Positions 16,971-26,616 are shown, counted from the first letter of the stretch. The stretch is 64,000 nt of DNA from Burkholderia contaminans (GCF_029633825.1 NZ_CP090640.1:496001-560000); one strand, 5' to 3'. Numbers and translations are program-made. The notes: generated by a model not told the origin, from the sequence alone.

Positions 16971-18146
16971 TCATTGCGCCGCCGGCGCCGTGCCGCGCGC
17001 CGGCCCGCGCGCGTCGAGCCGCATCGCAAACCACGTGACGACGAGCGCCGCGAACGTCACCGCGACGGCCACCCAGGGCAGCGCATCGAGCGCCAGGCCG
17101 TGTTCCAGCGCAAGGCCGCCGAGCCACGCGCCGAGCGCATTGCCGACGTTGAACGCGCCGATGTTCAGCGTCGATGCGAGATGCGGCGCGCTCGCGGCCT
17201 TCTCGACCACGTGCGCCTGGAGCGGCGGCACCGTCGCAAATGCGGCGATCCCCCATACGAACACGGTGACGGCCGCCGCGACCGGATGGTGGCTCGTCTT
17301 GGCGAACACGACCATCACGGCCATCAGCGCAACGAGGATCGCGATCAACGACGGCATCAGCGCGCGGTCCGCGAGCTTGCCGCCGAGCGTGTTGCCGATC
17401 GTCAGCCCCGCGCCGAACAGGACGAGGATCAGCGCGACCGAGCGCGGCGAATAGCCCGACACGGACTGGAGAATCGGCGCGATGTACGTGAACACGACGA
17501 ACACGCCGCCGAAGCCGAGCACGGTCATCAGCAGCGCGAGCCACACCTGCGGCTCCTTCAGCACGCGCACTTCGTGGCCGAGGCCGACCGGCCCGCTGTC
17601 GTGGCGGTTCGGCACCAGCGCGGCGACGCCGCCGAGCGACAGCACGCCGAGCGCGGCGACGATCCAGAACGACGCGCGCCAGCCAAGCAACTGGCCGACG
17701 AAGGTGCCGAACGGCACGCCCAGCACGTTCGACAGCGTGAGCCCCGTGAACATCAGCGCGATCGCGCTCGCACGCTTGTCGGCCGGCACGAGCGACGCGG
17801 CGACCACTGCACCGATCCCGAAGAACGACCCGTGCGCGAACGACGTGACGACCCGCGCGACCATCAGCATCGCGTAGCCGGACGCAGTCGCGCACAGCAC
17901 GTTGCCGACGATGAAGATCGCCATCAGCAACTGCAGCGCGGCCTTGCGCGGCATGCGGCTCGTCAGCACCGCGAGCAGCGGCGCGCCGGCCGCGACACCG
18001 AGCGCGTAACCCGTGACCAGCAGGCCGGCAGACGGCAGCGACACGGCCAGGTCGCGCGCGACCTCGGGCAACAGGCCCATGATGACGAACTCGGTGGTAC
18101 CGATGGCGAAGGCGCTGATCGCAAGCGCCAGTAACGGAATGGGCAT
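16971..18146 (-). CDS. MFS transporter, DHA1 family (AraJ/YdhP-like exporter)
   Basis: A 391-residue inner membrane protein with about 12 hydrophobic segments. The N-terminal MPIPLLALAISAFAIGTTEF with the following VIMGLLPEVARDL is the signature of drug and sugar efflux proteins of the DHA1 family such as AraJ, YdhP and SotB. It probably exports small molecules using the proton gradient. GGAG lies 6 nt before ATG 18144-18146. The open frame extends much further upstream, but that is a shadow of the LysR gene. It is divergent from a LysR regulator that likely controls it; a T-N11-A palindrome lies between them. Confidence 0.88.
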   Translation of the reverse strand: MPIPLLALAISAFAIGTTEFVIMGLLPEVARDLAVSLPSAGLLVTGYALGVAAGAPLLAVLTSRMPRKAALQLLMAIFIVGNVLCATASGYAMLMVARVVTSFAHGSFFGIGAVVAASLVPADKRASAIALMFTGLTLSNVLGVPFGTFVGQLLGWRASFWIVAALGVLSLGGVAALVPNRHDSGPVGLGHEVRVLKEPQVWLALLMTVLGFGGVFVVFTYIAPILQSVSGYSPRSVALILVLFGAGLTIGNTLGGKLADRALMPSLIAILVALMAVMVVFAKTSHHPVAAAVTVFVWGIAAFATVPPLQAHVVEKAASAPHLASTLNIGAFNVGNALGAWLGGLALEHGLALDALPWVAVAVTFAALVVTWFAMRLDARGPARGTAPAAQ

Positions 18147-18256
18147 GGGGTTCTCCGGAAGGCGGCGGACGCGGCGCCCGGTCGGTGCCGCACCGCACAA
18201 AAGGCAGGATGTGCGCATTGTCCCGAAGATGCCGATATTTGATAATTGGCTTGGCG

Positions 18257-18273
18257 TTTGAACCATTTTCAAA
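18257..18273. promoter_or_regulatory. Candidate LysR-type binding site
   Basis: TTTGAA-CCATT-TTCAAA is a perfect inverted repeat that contains a T-N11-A core (18259 and 18271), the classic LysR box. It lies 17 bp before the LysR start and 110 bp before the divergent MFS start. Confidence 0.55.
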
Positions 18274-18290
18274 TATTTCTGGAAAATCGC

Positions 18291-19223
18291 ATGGATCGAC
18301 TGGGCGATATCCGGCTGTTCGTCGAGGCGGCCGAGCTGGGTAGCCTGTCCGCCGCCGGGCGCAAGCTGAACCTCACGCCGGCCGCCGCGAGCGCGCGCCT
18401 CGCGAAGCTCGAGGCGGCGGTCGCCACCCGGCTGTTCGACCGCTCGACCCGGCAGTTGCGGCTCACCGACGAGGGCCGCCTGTACCTGAACGGCTGCCGG
18501 CAGGCGTTGCAGGCGCTCGATGACGCGAACGCGCTGTTGCAGGCCGGCCGCAACGTCGTCGGCGGCCGGGTACGGCTGTCGGCGACGTCCGATTTCGGCC
18601 GCCGCCGGCTGCTCGACTGGCTCGATGAATTCACCGCGCGCTACCCGAACGTGACGTTCTCGCTGACGGCGTCCGACTCGACGGCGAACCTGTGGCAGGA
18701 CGAGATCGACCTCGCGATCCGCTTCGCGGCGCCGCCCGACGGCGCGCTGATCGCCCGCCGGCTCGCCGCGGACCGGCGCGTGCCGTGCGCGGCGCCGTCG
18801 TTCATCGAACGCCACGGCGTGCCGAGCGATCCGGAAGATCTGGCCCGCTTTCCGTGCAACGTGATCACGGTGGCGTCCGGCCCGATGAACACGTGGCGCT
18901 TCACGCGCGGCGACGACACACAAACCTGCACGGTACCGCTCGCCACCGCGTTCGAGACCAACGACGGCGGCCTCGCCCGCGAGTGGGCGCTGCGCGGCCG
19001 CGGCATCGTGCTGAACTCGATCTGGGATGTCGCCGACGACATCCGCGCCGGGCGGCTCAAGGTCCTGCTGCCGGACTGGCGGCACCAGAGCGCAGCGCTG
19101 CACGCGATCTATCCGGGCAAGCGCTACATGGCGCCGCGCGTGCGCGTGCTGCTCGACTTTCTCGCCGAACGCTTCGCGCGCGAGGAAGCCGCGCACGAAG
19201 ACCTGCTGAACGCGTGCCGCTGA
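18291..19223 (+). CDS. LysR-family transcriptional regulator
   Basis: A 310-residue LysR regulator. The winged HTH occupies residues 1-60, beginning MDRLGDIRLFVEAAELGSLS, with AAASARLAKLEAAVATRLFDRS as the recognition helix region. The C-terminal half is the periplasmic-binding-protein-like effector domain. The sequence belongs to the CrgA/DsdC-like group that often controls divergent MFS genes. ATG 18291 has GGAAAA upstream; the in-frame ATG at 18246 lies inside the operator region and is not used here. Probable autoregulation and control of the divergent exporter through the palindrome at 18257. Confidence 0.88.
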   Translation: MDRLGDIRLFVEAAELGSLSAAGRKLNLTPAAASARLAKLEAAVATRLFDRSTRQLRLTDEGRLYLNGCRQALQALDDANALLQAGRNVVGGRVRLSATSDFGRRRLLDWLDEFTARYPNVTFSLTASDSTANLWQDEIDLAIRFAAPPDGALIARRLAADRRVPCAAPSFIERHGVPSDPEDLARFPCNVITVASGPMNTWRFTRGDDTQTCTVPLATAFETNDGGLAREWALRGRGIVLNSIWDVADDIRAGRLKVLLPDWRHQSAALHAIYPGKRYMAPRVRVLLDFLAERFAREEAAHEDLLNACR

Positions 19224-19313
19224 CGGCCGACGCGCCGACGCCAAGGGGTCGGAACCTGGAGCCCGGCGTCGCGCGGCCGCAACCCGCCTCCCGTCCCGGC
19301 CGGCACGAAAAGC

Positions 19314-19319
19314 TATAAT
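19314..19319 (+). promoter_or_regulatory. Candidate -10 element of the miaB operon
   Basis: A perfect TATAAT 121 bp before the miaB start, in the gap after the LysR gene. No clear -35 hexamer lies upstream, so the promoter call depends mainly on the -10 box. Confidence 0.5.
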
Positions 19320-19439
19320 GAAAGGCTTTCCCGACGGCTTCTCATGCTGGCTGCGCGCCATCCGCGTGCAGCGCACGGCCGTCCCGATTCACCCTCTAGA
19401 CGACGCCCCCAGGTCAACCACTGCGAACGGCGAACCCCC

Positions 19440-20813
19440 ATGACCAAGAAAGTTTACGTAAAGACCTTCGGCTGCCAGATGAACGAGTACGACTCGGACA
19501 AGATGGTGGACGTGCTGAATGCGGCCGAAGGCCTCGAAAAGACCGATACGCCGGAAGACGCGGACATCATCCTGTTCAACACGTGCTCGGTGCGTGAAAA
19601 GGCGCAGGAGAAGGTGTTCTCCGATCTCGGCCGCGTGCGCGAGCTGAAGGAAGCGAAGCCCGGCCTGCTGATCGGCGTCGGCGGCTGTGTCGCGAGCCAG
19701 GAAGGCGCATCGATCGTGTCGCGCGCGCCGTACGTCGACCTCGTGTTCGGCCCGCAAACCCTGCACCGCCTGCCGCAGATGATCGACGCGCGCCGCGAGA
19801 GCGGCCGTGCGCAGGTCGACATCTCGTTCCCCGAAATCGAGAAGTTCGACCACCTGCCGCCCGCGCGCGTCGAGGGGCCGAGCGCGTTCGTGTCGATCAT
19901 GGAAGGCTGCTCGAAGTACTGCAGCTACTGCGTGGTGCCGTACACGCGCGGCGATGAAGTGTCGCGCCCGCTCGACGACGTGCTGACCGAAGTGGCCGGC
20001 CTCGCCGACCAGGGCGTGCGCGAAGTCACGCTGCTCGGCCAGAACGTGAACGCGTATCGCGGCGCGCTGGCGGCCGGCTCGTCCGAAATCGCCGATTTCG
20101 CGACGCTGATCGAATACGTCGCCGACATCCCCGGCATCGAGCGGATCCGCTACACGACGTCGCACCCGAAGGAATTCACGCAGCGCCTGATCGACACCTA
20201 CGCAAAGGTGCCGAAGCTCGTGAGCCACCTGCACCTGCCCGTCCAGCACGGCTCCGACCGCATCCTGATGGCGATGAAGCGCGGCTACACGGTGCTCGAA
20301 TACAAGTCGGTGATCCGCAAGCTGCGCGCGATCCGCCCCGACCTGTCGCTGTCGACCGACATGATCGTCGGCTTCCCCGGCGAGACCGAGGACGATTTCG
20401 ACAAGATGATGGCGCTCGTGCACGAGATGAGCTACGACACCAGCTTCTCGTTCATCTACAGCCCGCGCCCCGGCACGCCGGCCGCGAACCTGCACGACGA
20501 CACGCCGCGCGAAGTGAAGCTCAAACGCCTGCAACATCTGCAGGCGACCATCGAGGAAAACGTCGCGCGCATCAGCCAGTCGATGGTCGGGAAGGTCGAG
20601 CGGATCCTCGTCGAGGGCCCGTCGCGCAAGGACCCGAACGAACTCGCGGGCCGCACCGAGAACAACCGGGTCGTGAATTTCCCGGCGCCGCTCGCGTCGC
20701 ACCCGCGCCTGATCGGCCAGATGATCGACGTGAAGATCAACCATGCGTACCCGCATTCGCTGCGCGGCGAGCTCGTGCTCGTGAGCGACGACGCGAGCGC
20801 GGCCACCCACTGA
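19440..20813 (+). CDS. miaB: tRNA-2-methylthio-N6-dimethylallyladenosine synthase
   Basis: A 457-residue radical SAM methylthiotransferase that adds the 2-methylthio group to i6A37 of tRNAs reading UNN codons. The UPF0004 domain carries Cys12, Cys49 and Cys83, which bind the auxiliary iron-sulfur cluster. The radical SAM motif CSKYCSYC places the second cluster on Cys157, Cys161 and Cys164. A C-terminal TRAM domain is recognisable near residue 385. The start [15 protein letters not shown] is the family start; the upstream part of the open frame is not needed. First gene of the miaB-phoH-ybeY cluster, 29 bp before phoH. Confidence 0.95.
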   Translation: MTKKVYVKTFGCQMNEYDSDKMVDVLNAAEGLEKTDTPEDADIILFNTCSVREKAQEKVFSDLGRVRELKEAKPGLLIGVGGCVASQEGASIVSRAPYVDLVFGPQTLHRLPQMIDARRESGRAQVDISFPEIEKFDHLPPARVEGPSAFVSIMEGCSKYCSYCVVPYTRGDEVSRPLDDVLTEVAGLADQGVREVTLLGQNVNAYRGALAAGSSEIADFATLIEYVADIPGIERIRYTTSHPKEFTQRLIDTYAKVPKLVSHLHLPVQHGSDRILMAMKRGYTVLEYKSVIRKLRAIRPDLSLSTDMIVGFPGETEDDFDKMMALVHEMSYDTSFSFIYSPRPGTPAANLHDDTPREVKLKRLQHLQATIEENVARISQSMVGKVERILVEGPSRKDPNELAGRTENNRVVNFPAPLASHPRLIGQMIDVKINHAYPHSLRGELVLVSDDASAATH

Positions 20814-20842
20814 CTGACGCTCAACAGGAGCCCGACGCCACT

Positions 20843-21889
20843 TTGAAGCCGACCCAAGCACTGGAATTCGTCGCGCCGCGCGACGACAACGCGCGCCTCG
20901 CCAACCTCTGCGGCCCGCTCGACGAGAACCTGCGGCAGATCGAACAGGCGCTCGACGTCACGCTCGCGCGACGCGGCCACCGGATCGCGATCCGCGGGCG
21001 CGGCGCCAAGCTCGCGCTCACCGCGCTCGAGAACTTCTACAACCGTGCGCGCGATGCGCTGTCGGTCGACGACATCCAGCTCGCGCTGGTGGAAGTGCGC
21101 CACACGTCCGGCAACGGCCGCCAGGACACGCTCGACGTGCGCTTTCGCGGCGACCCCGACCATCCGTTCGACGAGCCTGTCGTCCAGCTCGACGCCAGCG
21201 AGCCGGACGAGGAGCCCGCGCCGAAGCTCTATACACGGCGCGCCGACCTGCGCGGCCGCACGCCGGCGCAGCGCGAGTACCTGAAGCAGATCCTGCAGCA
21301 CGACGTGACGTTCGGCATCGGGCCGGCCGGCACCGGCAAGACCTACCTCGCGGTCGCGTGCGCGGTCGACGCGCTCGAGCGCGACCAGGTCAAGCGGATC
21401 GTGCTGACGCGCCCGGCCGTCGAGGCCGGCGAGCGGCTCGGCTTCCTGCCGGGCGATCTCGCGCAGAAGGTCGACCCGTACCTGCGTCCGCTGTACGACG
21501 CGCTGTACGACCTGCTCGGCTTCGACAAGACGGCGAAGATGTTCGAGCGCCAGATGATCGAGATCGCGCCGCTCGCGTACATGCGCGGCCGCACGCTGAA
21601 CCACGCGTTCATCATCCTCGACGAGGCGCAGAACACGACGCCCGAGCAGATGAAGATGTTCCTCACGCGGATCGGCTTCGGCTCGAAGGCAGTCGTGACC
21701 GGCGACACGAGCCAGGTCGACCTGCCGCGCGGCCACAAGAGCGGCCTCGTCGAGGCGCAGCAGGTGCTCGGCGGCGTGCGCGGCATCGCGCTCACGCGCT
21801 TCACGAGCGCCGACGTCGTGCGTCATCCGCTCGTCGCGCGCATCGTCGAGGCGTACGACGAATTCCACGCGCAGCACCAGGACGGCTGA
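20843..21889 (+). CDS. ybeZ: PhoH-like ATPase (YbeZ)
   Basis: A 348-residue PhoH-family protein, the YbeZ partner of the endonuclease YbeY in ribosome and RNA metabolism. A KH-like N-terminal half (about residues 1-115) precedes the ATPase domain. Walker A GPAGTGKT is at 160-167 and Walker B FIILDEAQN at 256-264. The best start is the TTG at 20843; no in-frame ATG exists nearby, and GGAG lies 12 nt upstream. It follows miaB closely and is followed by an intrinsic terminator, so ybeY may have its own promoter here. Confidence 0.93.
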   Translation: MKPTQALEFVAPRDDNARLANLCGPLDENLRQIEQALDVTLARRGHRIAIRGRGAKLALTALENFYNRARDALSVDDIQLALVEVRHTSGNGRQDTLDVRFRGDPDHPFDEPVVQLDASEPDEEPAPKLYTRRADLRGRTPAQREYLKQILQHDVTFGIGPAGTGKTYLAVACAVDALERDQVKRIVLTRPAVEAGERLGFLPGDLAQKVDPYLRPLYDALYDLLGFDKTAKMFERQMIEIAPLAYMRGRTLNHAFIILDEAQNTTPEQMKMFLTRIGFGSKAVVTGDTSQVDLPRGHKSGLVEAQQVLGGVRGIALTRFTSADVVRHPLVARIVEAYDEFHAQHQDG

Positions 21890-21925
21890 CCGGCCGGCGG
21901 CACCTGTATGCCGCCCCGGCCTGAC

Positions 21926-21966
21926 AGCCCGGCCCGGCCCGCCAGACGGCGCGCCGGGCTTTTTTT
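21926..21966 (+). terminator. Rho-independent terminator after phoH/ybeZ
   Basis: AGCCCGGC (21926-21933) pairs with GCCGGGCT (21953-21960) around a GC-rich loop, and seven consecutive Ts follow (21960-21966). It lies 36 bp after the stop. Confidence 0.85.
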
Positions 21967-21997
21967 CGCCGGTGCCAATTCGGGTGCGATCGGCCGT

Positions 21998-22009
21998 TTG
22001 GTGTATCCT
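21998..22009 (+). promoter_or_regulatory. Candidate ybeY promoter element TTGGTGTATCCT
   Basis: This 12-mer lies 27 nt before the ybeY ATG and just after the phoH terminator. The TATCCT portion may be the -10 hexamer. The same 12-mer recurs at 23929-23940 before corC. Confidence 0.35.
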
Positions 22010-22036
22010 CAACGCGTTCTAATCGCCGCACGCGTC

Positions 22037-22813
22037 ATGAAATCCTCCCGTTCCCGCAAGTCCGGGCGCGCCCAGTCCGCCGCGCCCGCCTCCCCCCGCC
22101 TTTCGCTGTTCGACGCGAAGGGCAAGGCCCGGACCGTCAACGCACAAGGGCTGCGAATCGACTTCCCGGATGGCCGCAGCCTGATGTTCGACCTGTCGGG
22201 CAGTTCGGGAGAAGCCGCCGTCGCGATCGTCGCGCAGCACAACGATCCGGCCATGCGCGCAAAGCTCGCGCTGCAGCCCGAGCACTACGACAGCGTGACG
22301 CTGCACGTGGGCGCCGAGCCCGCCCCGCGCGAAGACGACACCGAAGACGCGCTGCGCGAGCCGGAGCTCGACCTGTCCGTGCAATACGGTGACGAAATCA
22401 CGAGCGACGTGCGCAAGACGCTACCGAAGCGCAAGCTGATCGCCGAGTGGATCGAGCCGGCGCTGTTCGCCAGCGCGCAGCTCACCGTGCGCTTCGTCGG
22501 CGAAGAAGAAGGCCGCACACTGAACGCCGGCTATCGCCACAAGGACTACCCGACCAACGTGCTGACCTTCGCGTACGACGCGGCGCCAGACGGCACCGTG
22601 ATCGGCGACCTCGTGCTGTGCTGCCCGGTCGTCGAGAAGGAAGCGCACGACCAGGGCAAGCCGCTCACGGCCCACTACGCGCACCTGCTGGTGCACGGCG
22701 CGCTGCATGCGCAGGGCTACGACCACGAGACGAGCGACGAGGACGCAGCCGAAATGGAAGCGCTCGAAGTCGACATCCTCGCGAAGCTGGGCTTCCCGAA
22801 CCCGTACCAGTAA
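22037..22813 (+). CDS. ybeY: Endoribonuclease YbeY with long N-terminal extension
   Basis: The C-terminal 150 residues are YbeY, the metal-dependent endoribonuclease for 16S rRNA 3' maturation and 70S quality control. The catalytic [11 protein letters not shown] (His-x3-His-x5-His) is present at about residues 217-227, as are the conserved YPTNVLTFA and GDLVLC strands. Before this lies an extra region of about 110 residues absent from E. coli YbeY (155 aa). The extension has G/C at nearly every third codon position, as real genes here do, so it looks coding. It has a basic N-terminus and a predicted beta-rich part ([12 protein letters not shown] to LHVGAEP). Start ATG 22037 is the first in frame after the promoter candidate. 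Confidence 0.88.
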   Translation: MKSSRSRKSGRAQSAAPASPRLSLFDAKGKARTVNAQGLRIDFPDGRSLMFDLSGSSGEAAVAIVAQHNDPAMRAKLALQPEHYDSVTLHVGAEPAPREDDTEDALREPELDLSVQYGDEITSDVRKTLPKRKLIAEWIEPALFASAQLTVRFVGEEEGRTLNAGYRHKDYPTNVLTFAYDAAPDGTVIGDLVLCCPVVEKEAHDQGKPLTAHYAHLLVHGALHAQGYDHETSDEDAAEMEALEVDILAKLGFPNPYQ

Positions 22814-22825
22814 GCCCTCCGCACG

Positions 22826-23458
22826 ATGCGCAACGTCGCGACGATCCCGCCCGCCTACCCGCCGTCGATCGGCGACGGGCGCCTGCTGACGGAAGACGAG
22901 CTCGCGGCTTCGCTCGCGCACACGATGCGCGACTGGGACGGCCAGCAGGATCTGTGGCTGTTCGGCTACGGCTCGCTGATCTGGAACCCGGGGTTGCCGA
23001 CCGTCGCCGCCGTGCGCGGCAAGGTGCACGGCTATCACCGCGGGCTCTACCTGTGGTCGCGCGTGAACCGCGGCACGCCCGAACGCCCGGGCCTCGTGCT
23101 CGCGCTCGATCGCGGCGGCTCCTGCTCGGGCATCGCGTTCCGGCTCGCCGGCCCGACCGCGCAACCGCACCTCGAAACGCTGTGGAAGCGCGAAATGCCG
23201 ATGGGTTCATACCGGCCCGCGTGGCTGCCCTGCTCGCTGGAAACCGGCGAACGCGTGAACGCGCTCGCGTTCGTGATGCGCCGCGACGCGCCCACCTACA
23301 CGGGCAAGCTGACCGATCCCGTCGTGAAGGAAGTGTTCGGCTGCGCGGCCGGCCGCTACGGCACGACGCTCGACTACGTGAGCCGCACCGTCGATGCGCT
23401 GCGCGCGAGCGGCATCCCCGATCGCGCACTCGAAGGGCTGCTCGCGCGATGTCGATGA
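22826..23458 (+). CDS. chaC: ChaC-family gamma-glutamylcyclotransferase
   Basis: A 210-residue cytoplasmic enzyme predicted to cleave glutathione to 5-oxoproline and Cys-Gly. The substrate-binding loop FGYGSLIW (46-53) and the catalytic glutamate Glu123 in the WKREM segment match ChaC. The N-terminal 40 residues are a family-typical extension. It starts 12 bp after ybeY and so probably shares its transcript. Its presence between ybeY and corC departs from the usual ybeY-corC-lnt order. Confidence 0.87.
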   Translation: MRNVATIPPAYPPSIGDGRLLTEDELAASLAHTMRDWDGQQDLWLFGYGSLIWNPGLPTVAAVRGKVHGYHRGLYLWSRVNRGTPERPGLVLALDRGGSCSGIAFRLAGPTAQPHLETLWKREMPMGSYRPAWLPCSLETGERVNALAFVMRRDAPTYTGKLTDPVVKEVFGCAAGRYGTTLDYVSRTVDALRASGIPDRALEGLLARCR

Positions 23459-23528
23459 CGCGGCACGGCGCCCGGCTTGCCGCTACGCGCTGCCGCGCCG
23501 CATGCGCATTCGAACAAGGACACGCCCG

Positions 23529-23678
23529 ATGAAACCGTCACGCTGGTCGCATTGCAAGATAGCCGCGCTGATCGTCGCCGCGAGCGTCGCGCTGTCCGGC
23601 TGCGGAATCTCGGGCTGCGGCGGCGCCGCGACCAACGGCGCGGCCGCCGGCGGCTGCTCGGCCGGCATGCGGTTCTGA
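23529..23678 (+). CDS. Very small predicted lipoprotein
   Basis: A 49-residue protein made of a basic start, a hydrophobic stretch and the lipobox ALSGC, with modified Cys25. The mature peptide has only 25 residues, rich in Gly, Ala and Cys (three cysteines in all). AAGGA lies 8 nt before ATG 23529, which supports real translation. No family is recognised. It follows chaC by 70 bp. Confidence 0.65.
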   Translation: MKPSRWSHCKIAALIVAASVALSGCGISGCGGAATNGAAAGGCSAGMRF

Positions 23679-23987
23679 ACCGCGGCGCGGCGGCAAAACC
23701 CGCGTGCGTCAGAATGCCGCCCCGGGCCGCCTCCGCAGGACGTTTTCGCGCGTCACGGCGCCCCGCCCCTACCGCACCCGATTTTTGCCGCCGCTGCCCC
23801 GCCGCGCCTTTCTGAGATAGGATGGAGCCGAGGACGGCGTCGCGCCCGGCGCGGCCGTCCGCGAACGGGGCCTGCGCAAGCTGCCCACCCTGGCCGAGCG
23901 GCCGGTGTGACACGGTCGCGTCGTGCCCTTGGTGTATCCTTGCCTACTCCGTGACCGCGCGCTCCGGCATGACCCGGGCGCACCACC
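23679..23987. other. Intergenic region before corC
   Basis: About 310 bp with no convincing gene. It is GC-rich and featureless except for the 12-mer TTGGTGTATCCT at 23929-23940, shared with the ybeY upstream region and probably a promoter element for corC. Confidence 0.4.
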
Positions 23988-24875
23988 ATGAACGATTCGT
24001 ATCCCAGTCGTAAGCTAACCGACAAACCGCAAGAAAAGCGCTCGCTCCTCGAGCGCCTGACCGACTTCATCTCGCCCGAGCCCGAATCCCGCGGCGAGTT
24101 GCTGGAAATCCTCCAGGATGCCCACGAGCGCAACCTGATCGACGCCGATTCGCTGTCGATGATCGAAGGCGTGTTCCAGGTATCCGACCTGTGCGCACGC
24201 GACATCATGGTGCCGCGCGCCCAGATGGACGCGATCAACATCGCCGACAAGCCCGAAGATTTCATCCCGTTCGTCCTCGAGAAGGCGCACTCGCGCTACC
24301 CCGTGTACGAGGAGAACCGCGACAACGTCATCGGCGTGCTGCTCGCGAAGGATCTGCTGCGTTTCTATGCCGAAGAGGAATTCGACGTGCGCGGGATGCT
24401 GCGCCCGGCCGTGTTCATTCCCGAATCGAAGCGCCTGAACGTGCTGCTGCACGACTTCCGCGTGAACCGCAACCACCTCGCGATCGTCGTCGACGAATAC
24501 GGCGGCGTCGCGGGCCTGATCACGATCGAGGACGTGCTCGAGCAGATCGTCGGCGACATCGAGGACGAATACGACTTCGACGAGGAAGCCGGCAACATCA
24601 TCTCGGGGCCCGACGGCCGCTACCGCGTGCGCGCGCTCACCGAGATCGAACAGTTCAACGAGACGTTCGGCACCGATTTCCCCGACGACGAAGTCGATAC
24701 GATCGGCGGGCTGATCACGCATCATTTCGGTCGCGTCCCGCATCGCGGCGAGAAGCTGCAACTCGGCAACCTCGTGTTCGAGATCCAGCGCGGCGATGCT
24801 CGCCAGGTCCACGTACTGCTGGTACGCCGCAATCCGCTCGCCAGCCGTCGCGCCGAAGCCTCGCACGAGGACTGA
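23988..24875 (+). CDS. corC: CorC-type CBS-domain protein (magnesium/cobalt efflux factor)
   Basis: A 295-residue cytoplasmic protein with no membrane domain. Two CBS domains cover about residues 70-195, opening with ARDIMVPRAQMDAI, a family hallmark. The CorC_HlyC domain occupies about 205-290. Homologues are linked to Mg2+/Co2+ efflux and act near the ybeY-lnt cluster in many Proteobacteria. It precedes lnt by 52 bp and is presumably co-transcribed with it. Confidence 0.9.
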   Translation: MNDSYPSRKLTDKPQEKRSLLERLTDFISPEPESRGELLEILQDAHERNLIDADSLSMIEGVFQVSDLCARDIMVPRAQMDAINIADKPEDFIPFVLEKAHSRYPVYEENRDNVIGVLLAKDLLRFYAEEEFDVRGMLRPAVFIPESKRLNVLLHDFRVNRNHLAIVVDEYGGVAGLITIEDVLEQIVGDIEDEYDFDEEAGNIISGPDGRYRVRALTEIEQFNETFGTDFPDDEVDTIGGLITHHFGRVPHRGEKLQLGNLVFEIQRGDARQVHVLLVRRNPLASRRAEASHED

Positions 24876-24927
24876 CCGTCGCGCGCCAGCCGCGCGTTCC
24901 ACAACCGCTCGCCCACTTCCGCTTCAC

Positions 24928-26616
24928 ATGGACGATCCGATCCTGTCCCGCCCGGCTGGCGGCCTTCTCGCGCCGACACCCGGCCGCGCGCTGCCGCGCT
25001 GGCACTACCCGGCCGCGCTGCTCGCCGGCGCAGCCAATACGCTCAGCTTCGCACCGACGCCGCATGGCGGCTGGCTGCAACTCGTCGTATTCGTCTGGTT
25101 TTTCGCGCAGCTCACGCGCACCGCAAGCTGGCGCAGCGCCGCGCTCACCGGCGGCGCGTTCGGCTTCGGCAACTTCATCACCGGCGTCTGGTGGCTCTAC
25201 ATCAGCATGCACGTGTACGGCGAGATGGCCGCGCCGCTCGCGGGCGGCGCGCTCGTGCTGTTCTCGCTGTACCTGTCGCTGTACCCGGCGTTCTCCGCCG
25301 GGCTGTGGTCGTTCTGCGCGGGCCATGCGTGGCATCGCCGCACGCCCGACCCGCGGCCGTTCTCGCCGACCTGGCACGGCGCATTCGCATTCGCGAGCGC
25401 ATGGGCACTCGGCGAATGGCTGCGCGGCACCGTCCTCACCGGCTTCCCGTGGCTTGCAAGCGGCTATCCGCAGGTCGACGGCCCGTTCGCGGGTTTCGCG
25501 CCGGTTGCCGGCGTGTACGGGGTCGCGTGGGTGCTCGCGCTGTTCGCCGCGCTGGTCGTGCAGGCGCTCGCCGCCGCCCGGCCGTCGCCGCTTGCCGAAC
25601 CCCGTGCCGGCGATGCGCGCGTGCGTATCGCCGCGCCGGCCGGCATCGCGGTCGCGCTGATCGCGGCCGGTCTCGGCCTGTCGCAGGTCACGTGGACCGT
25701 GCCCGCGAACAAGCCGCTCACGGTGCGGCTGCTGCAGGGCAACGTGAAGCAGGACATCAAGTTCGAGGAAGCGGGCATCGACGCGGCGATCAAGATGTAC
25801 ACGCAGATGATCATCGAGAAGCCGGCCGACCTGATCGTCACGCCGGAAACCGCGATCGCGGTGATGATCCAGGAGCTGCCCGAGCCGTTCGCCGTCGCGA
25901 TCCGCAAGTTCAGCGACACGACGGGCTCGGCCGTGCTGTTCGGCGCGGTCGGCGCATCGGTGACCGAGGACGGCCGCTACGTCGACTATACGAACAGCCT
26001 GTACGGCGTGACGCCGAATTCGCGCGACATCTATCACTACGACAAGCACCACCTCGTGCCCTTCGGCGAATTCATCCCGTGGGGCTTCCGGTGGTTCGTC
26101 GACCTGATGAAGATGCCGCTCGGCGACTTCGCGCGCGGCGCGCCCGTGCAGAAGCCGTTCCTCGTGCACAACCAGCCCGTGATGGCCGACATCTGCTACG
26201 AGGACTTGTTCGGCGAGGAAATCGCCGCGACGATCCGCGACAACCCGCAGCCGCCGGGCGTGCTCGTCAACGTGACGAACCTCGCGTGGTTCGGCGACAC
26301 GATCGCGCTCGACCAGCACCTGCAGATCGCGCGGATGCGCTCGCTCGAGACGGGCCGTCCGATGCTGCGCTCGACCAACACGGGGATGACGGCCGCGATC
26401 GATGCGCGCGGCCGCGTGCTCGGGCAACTGAAGCCGTTCACGATCGGCTCGCTCGACGTGCGGATCGAAGGCACCAGCGGCTTCACGCCCTACGTGACGA
26501 GCGGCAACAACATCGTGCTCGCGGTGTCGCTCGTACTGCTGGCGTTCGGCTTCACGTTCGGCCCCGGGCTGCGCCGGCGCAACGGCCGGAAGAACGGCGA
26601 CGGCCAGCCGGAATGA
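24928..26616 (+). CDS. lnt: Apolipoprotein N-acyltransferase
   Basis: A 562-residue inner membrane enzyme that adds the third acyl chain to lipoproteins. An N-terminal block of about seven hydrophobic segments (to about residue 255) is followed by a periplasmic nitrilase domain. The catalytic triad is visible: Glu307 in VTPETAIA, Lys373 in YDKHHLVPFGE and Cys423 in DICYED. A last membrane helix is near residues 508-530. The start MDDPILSRP at ATG 24928 lacks a strong ribosome site, but longer versions overlap corC. It is the last gene of this plus-strand cluster. Confidence 0.93.
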   Translation: MDDPILSRPAGGLLAPTPGRALPRWHYPAALLAGAANTLSFAPTPHGGWLQLVVFVWFFAQLTRTASWRSAALTGGAFGFGNFITGVWWLYISMHVYGEMAAPLAGGALVLFSLYLSLYPAFSAGLWSFCAGHAWHRRTPDPRPFSPTWHGAFAFASAWALGEWLRGTVLTGFPWLASGYPQVDGPFAGFAPVAGVYGVAWVLALFAALVVQALAAARPSPLAEPRAGDARVRIAAPAGIAVALIAAGLGLSQVTWTVPANKPLTVRLLQGNVKQDIKFEEAGIDAAIKMYTQMIIEKPADLIVTPETAIAVMIQELPEPFAVAIRKFSDTTGSAVLFGAVGASVTEDGRYVDYTNSLYGVTPNSRDIYHYDKHHLVPFGEFIPWGFRWFVDLMKMPLGDFARGAPVQKPFLVHNQPVMADICYEDLFGEEIAATIRDNPQPPGVLVNVTNLAWFGDTIALDQHLQIARMRSLETGRPMLRSTNTGMTAAIDARGRVLGQLKPFTIGSLDVRIEGTSGFTPYVTSGNNIVLAVSLVLLAFGFTFGPGLRRRNGRKNGDGQPE

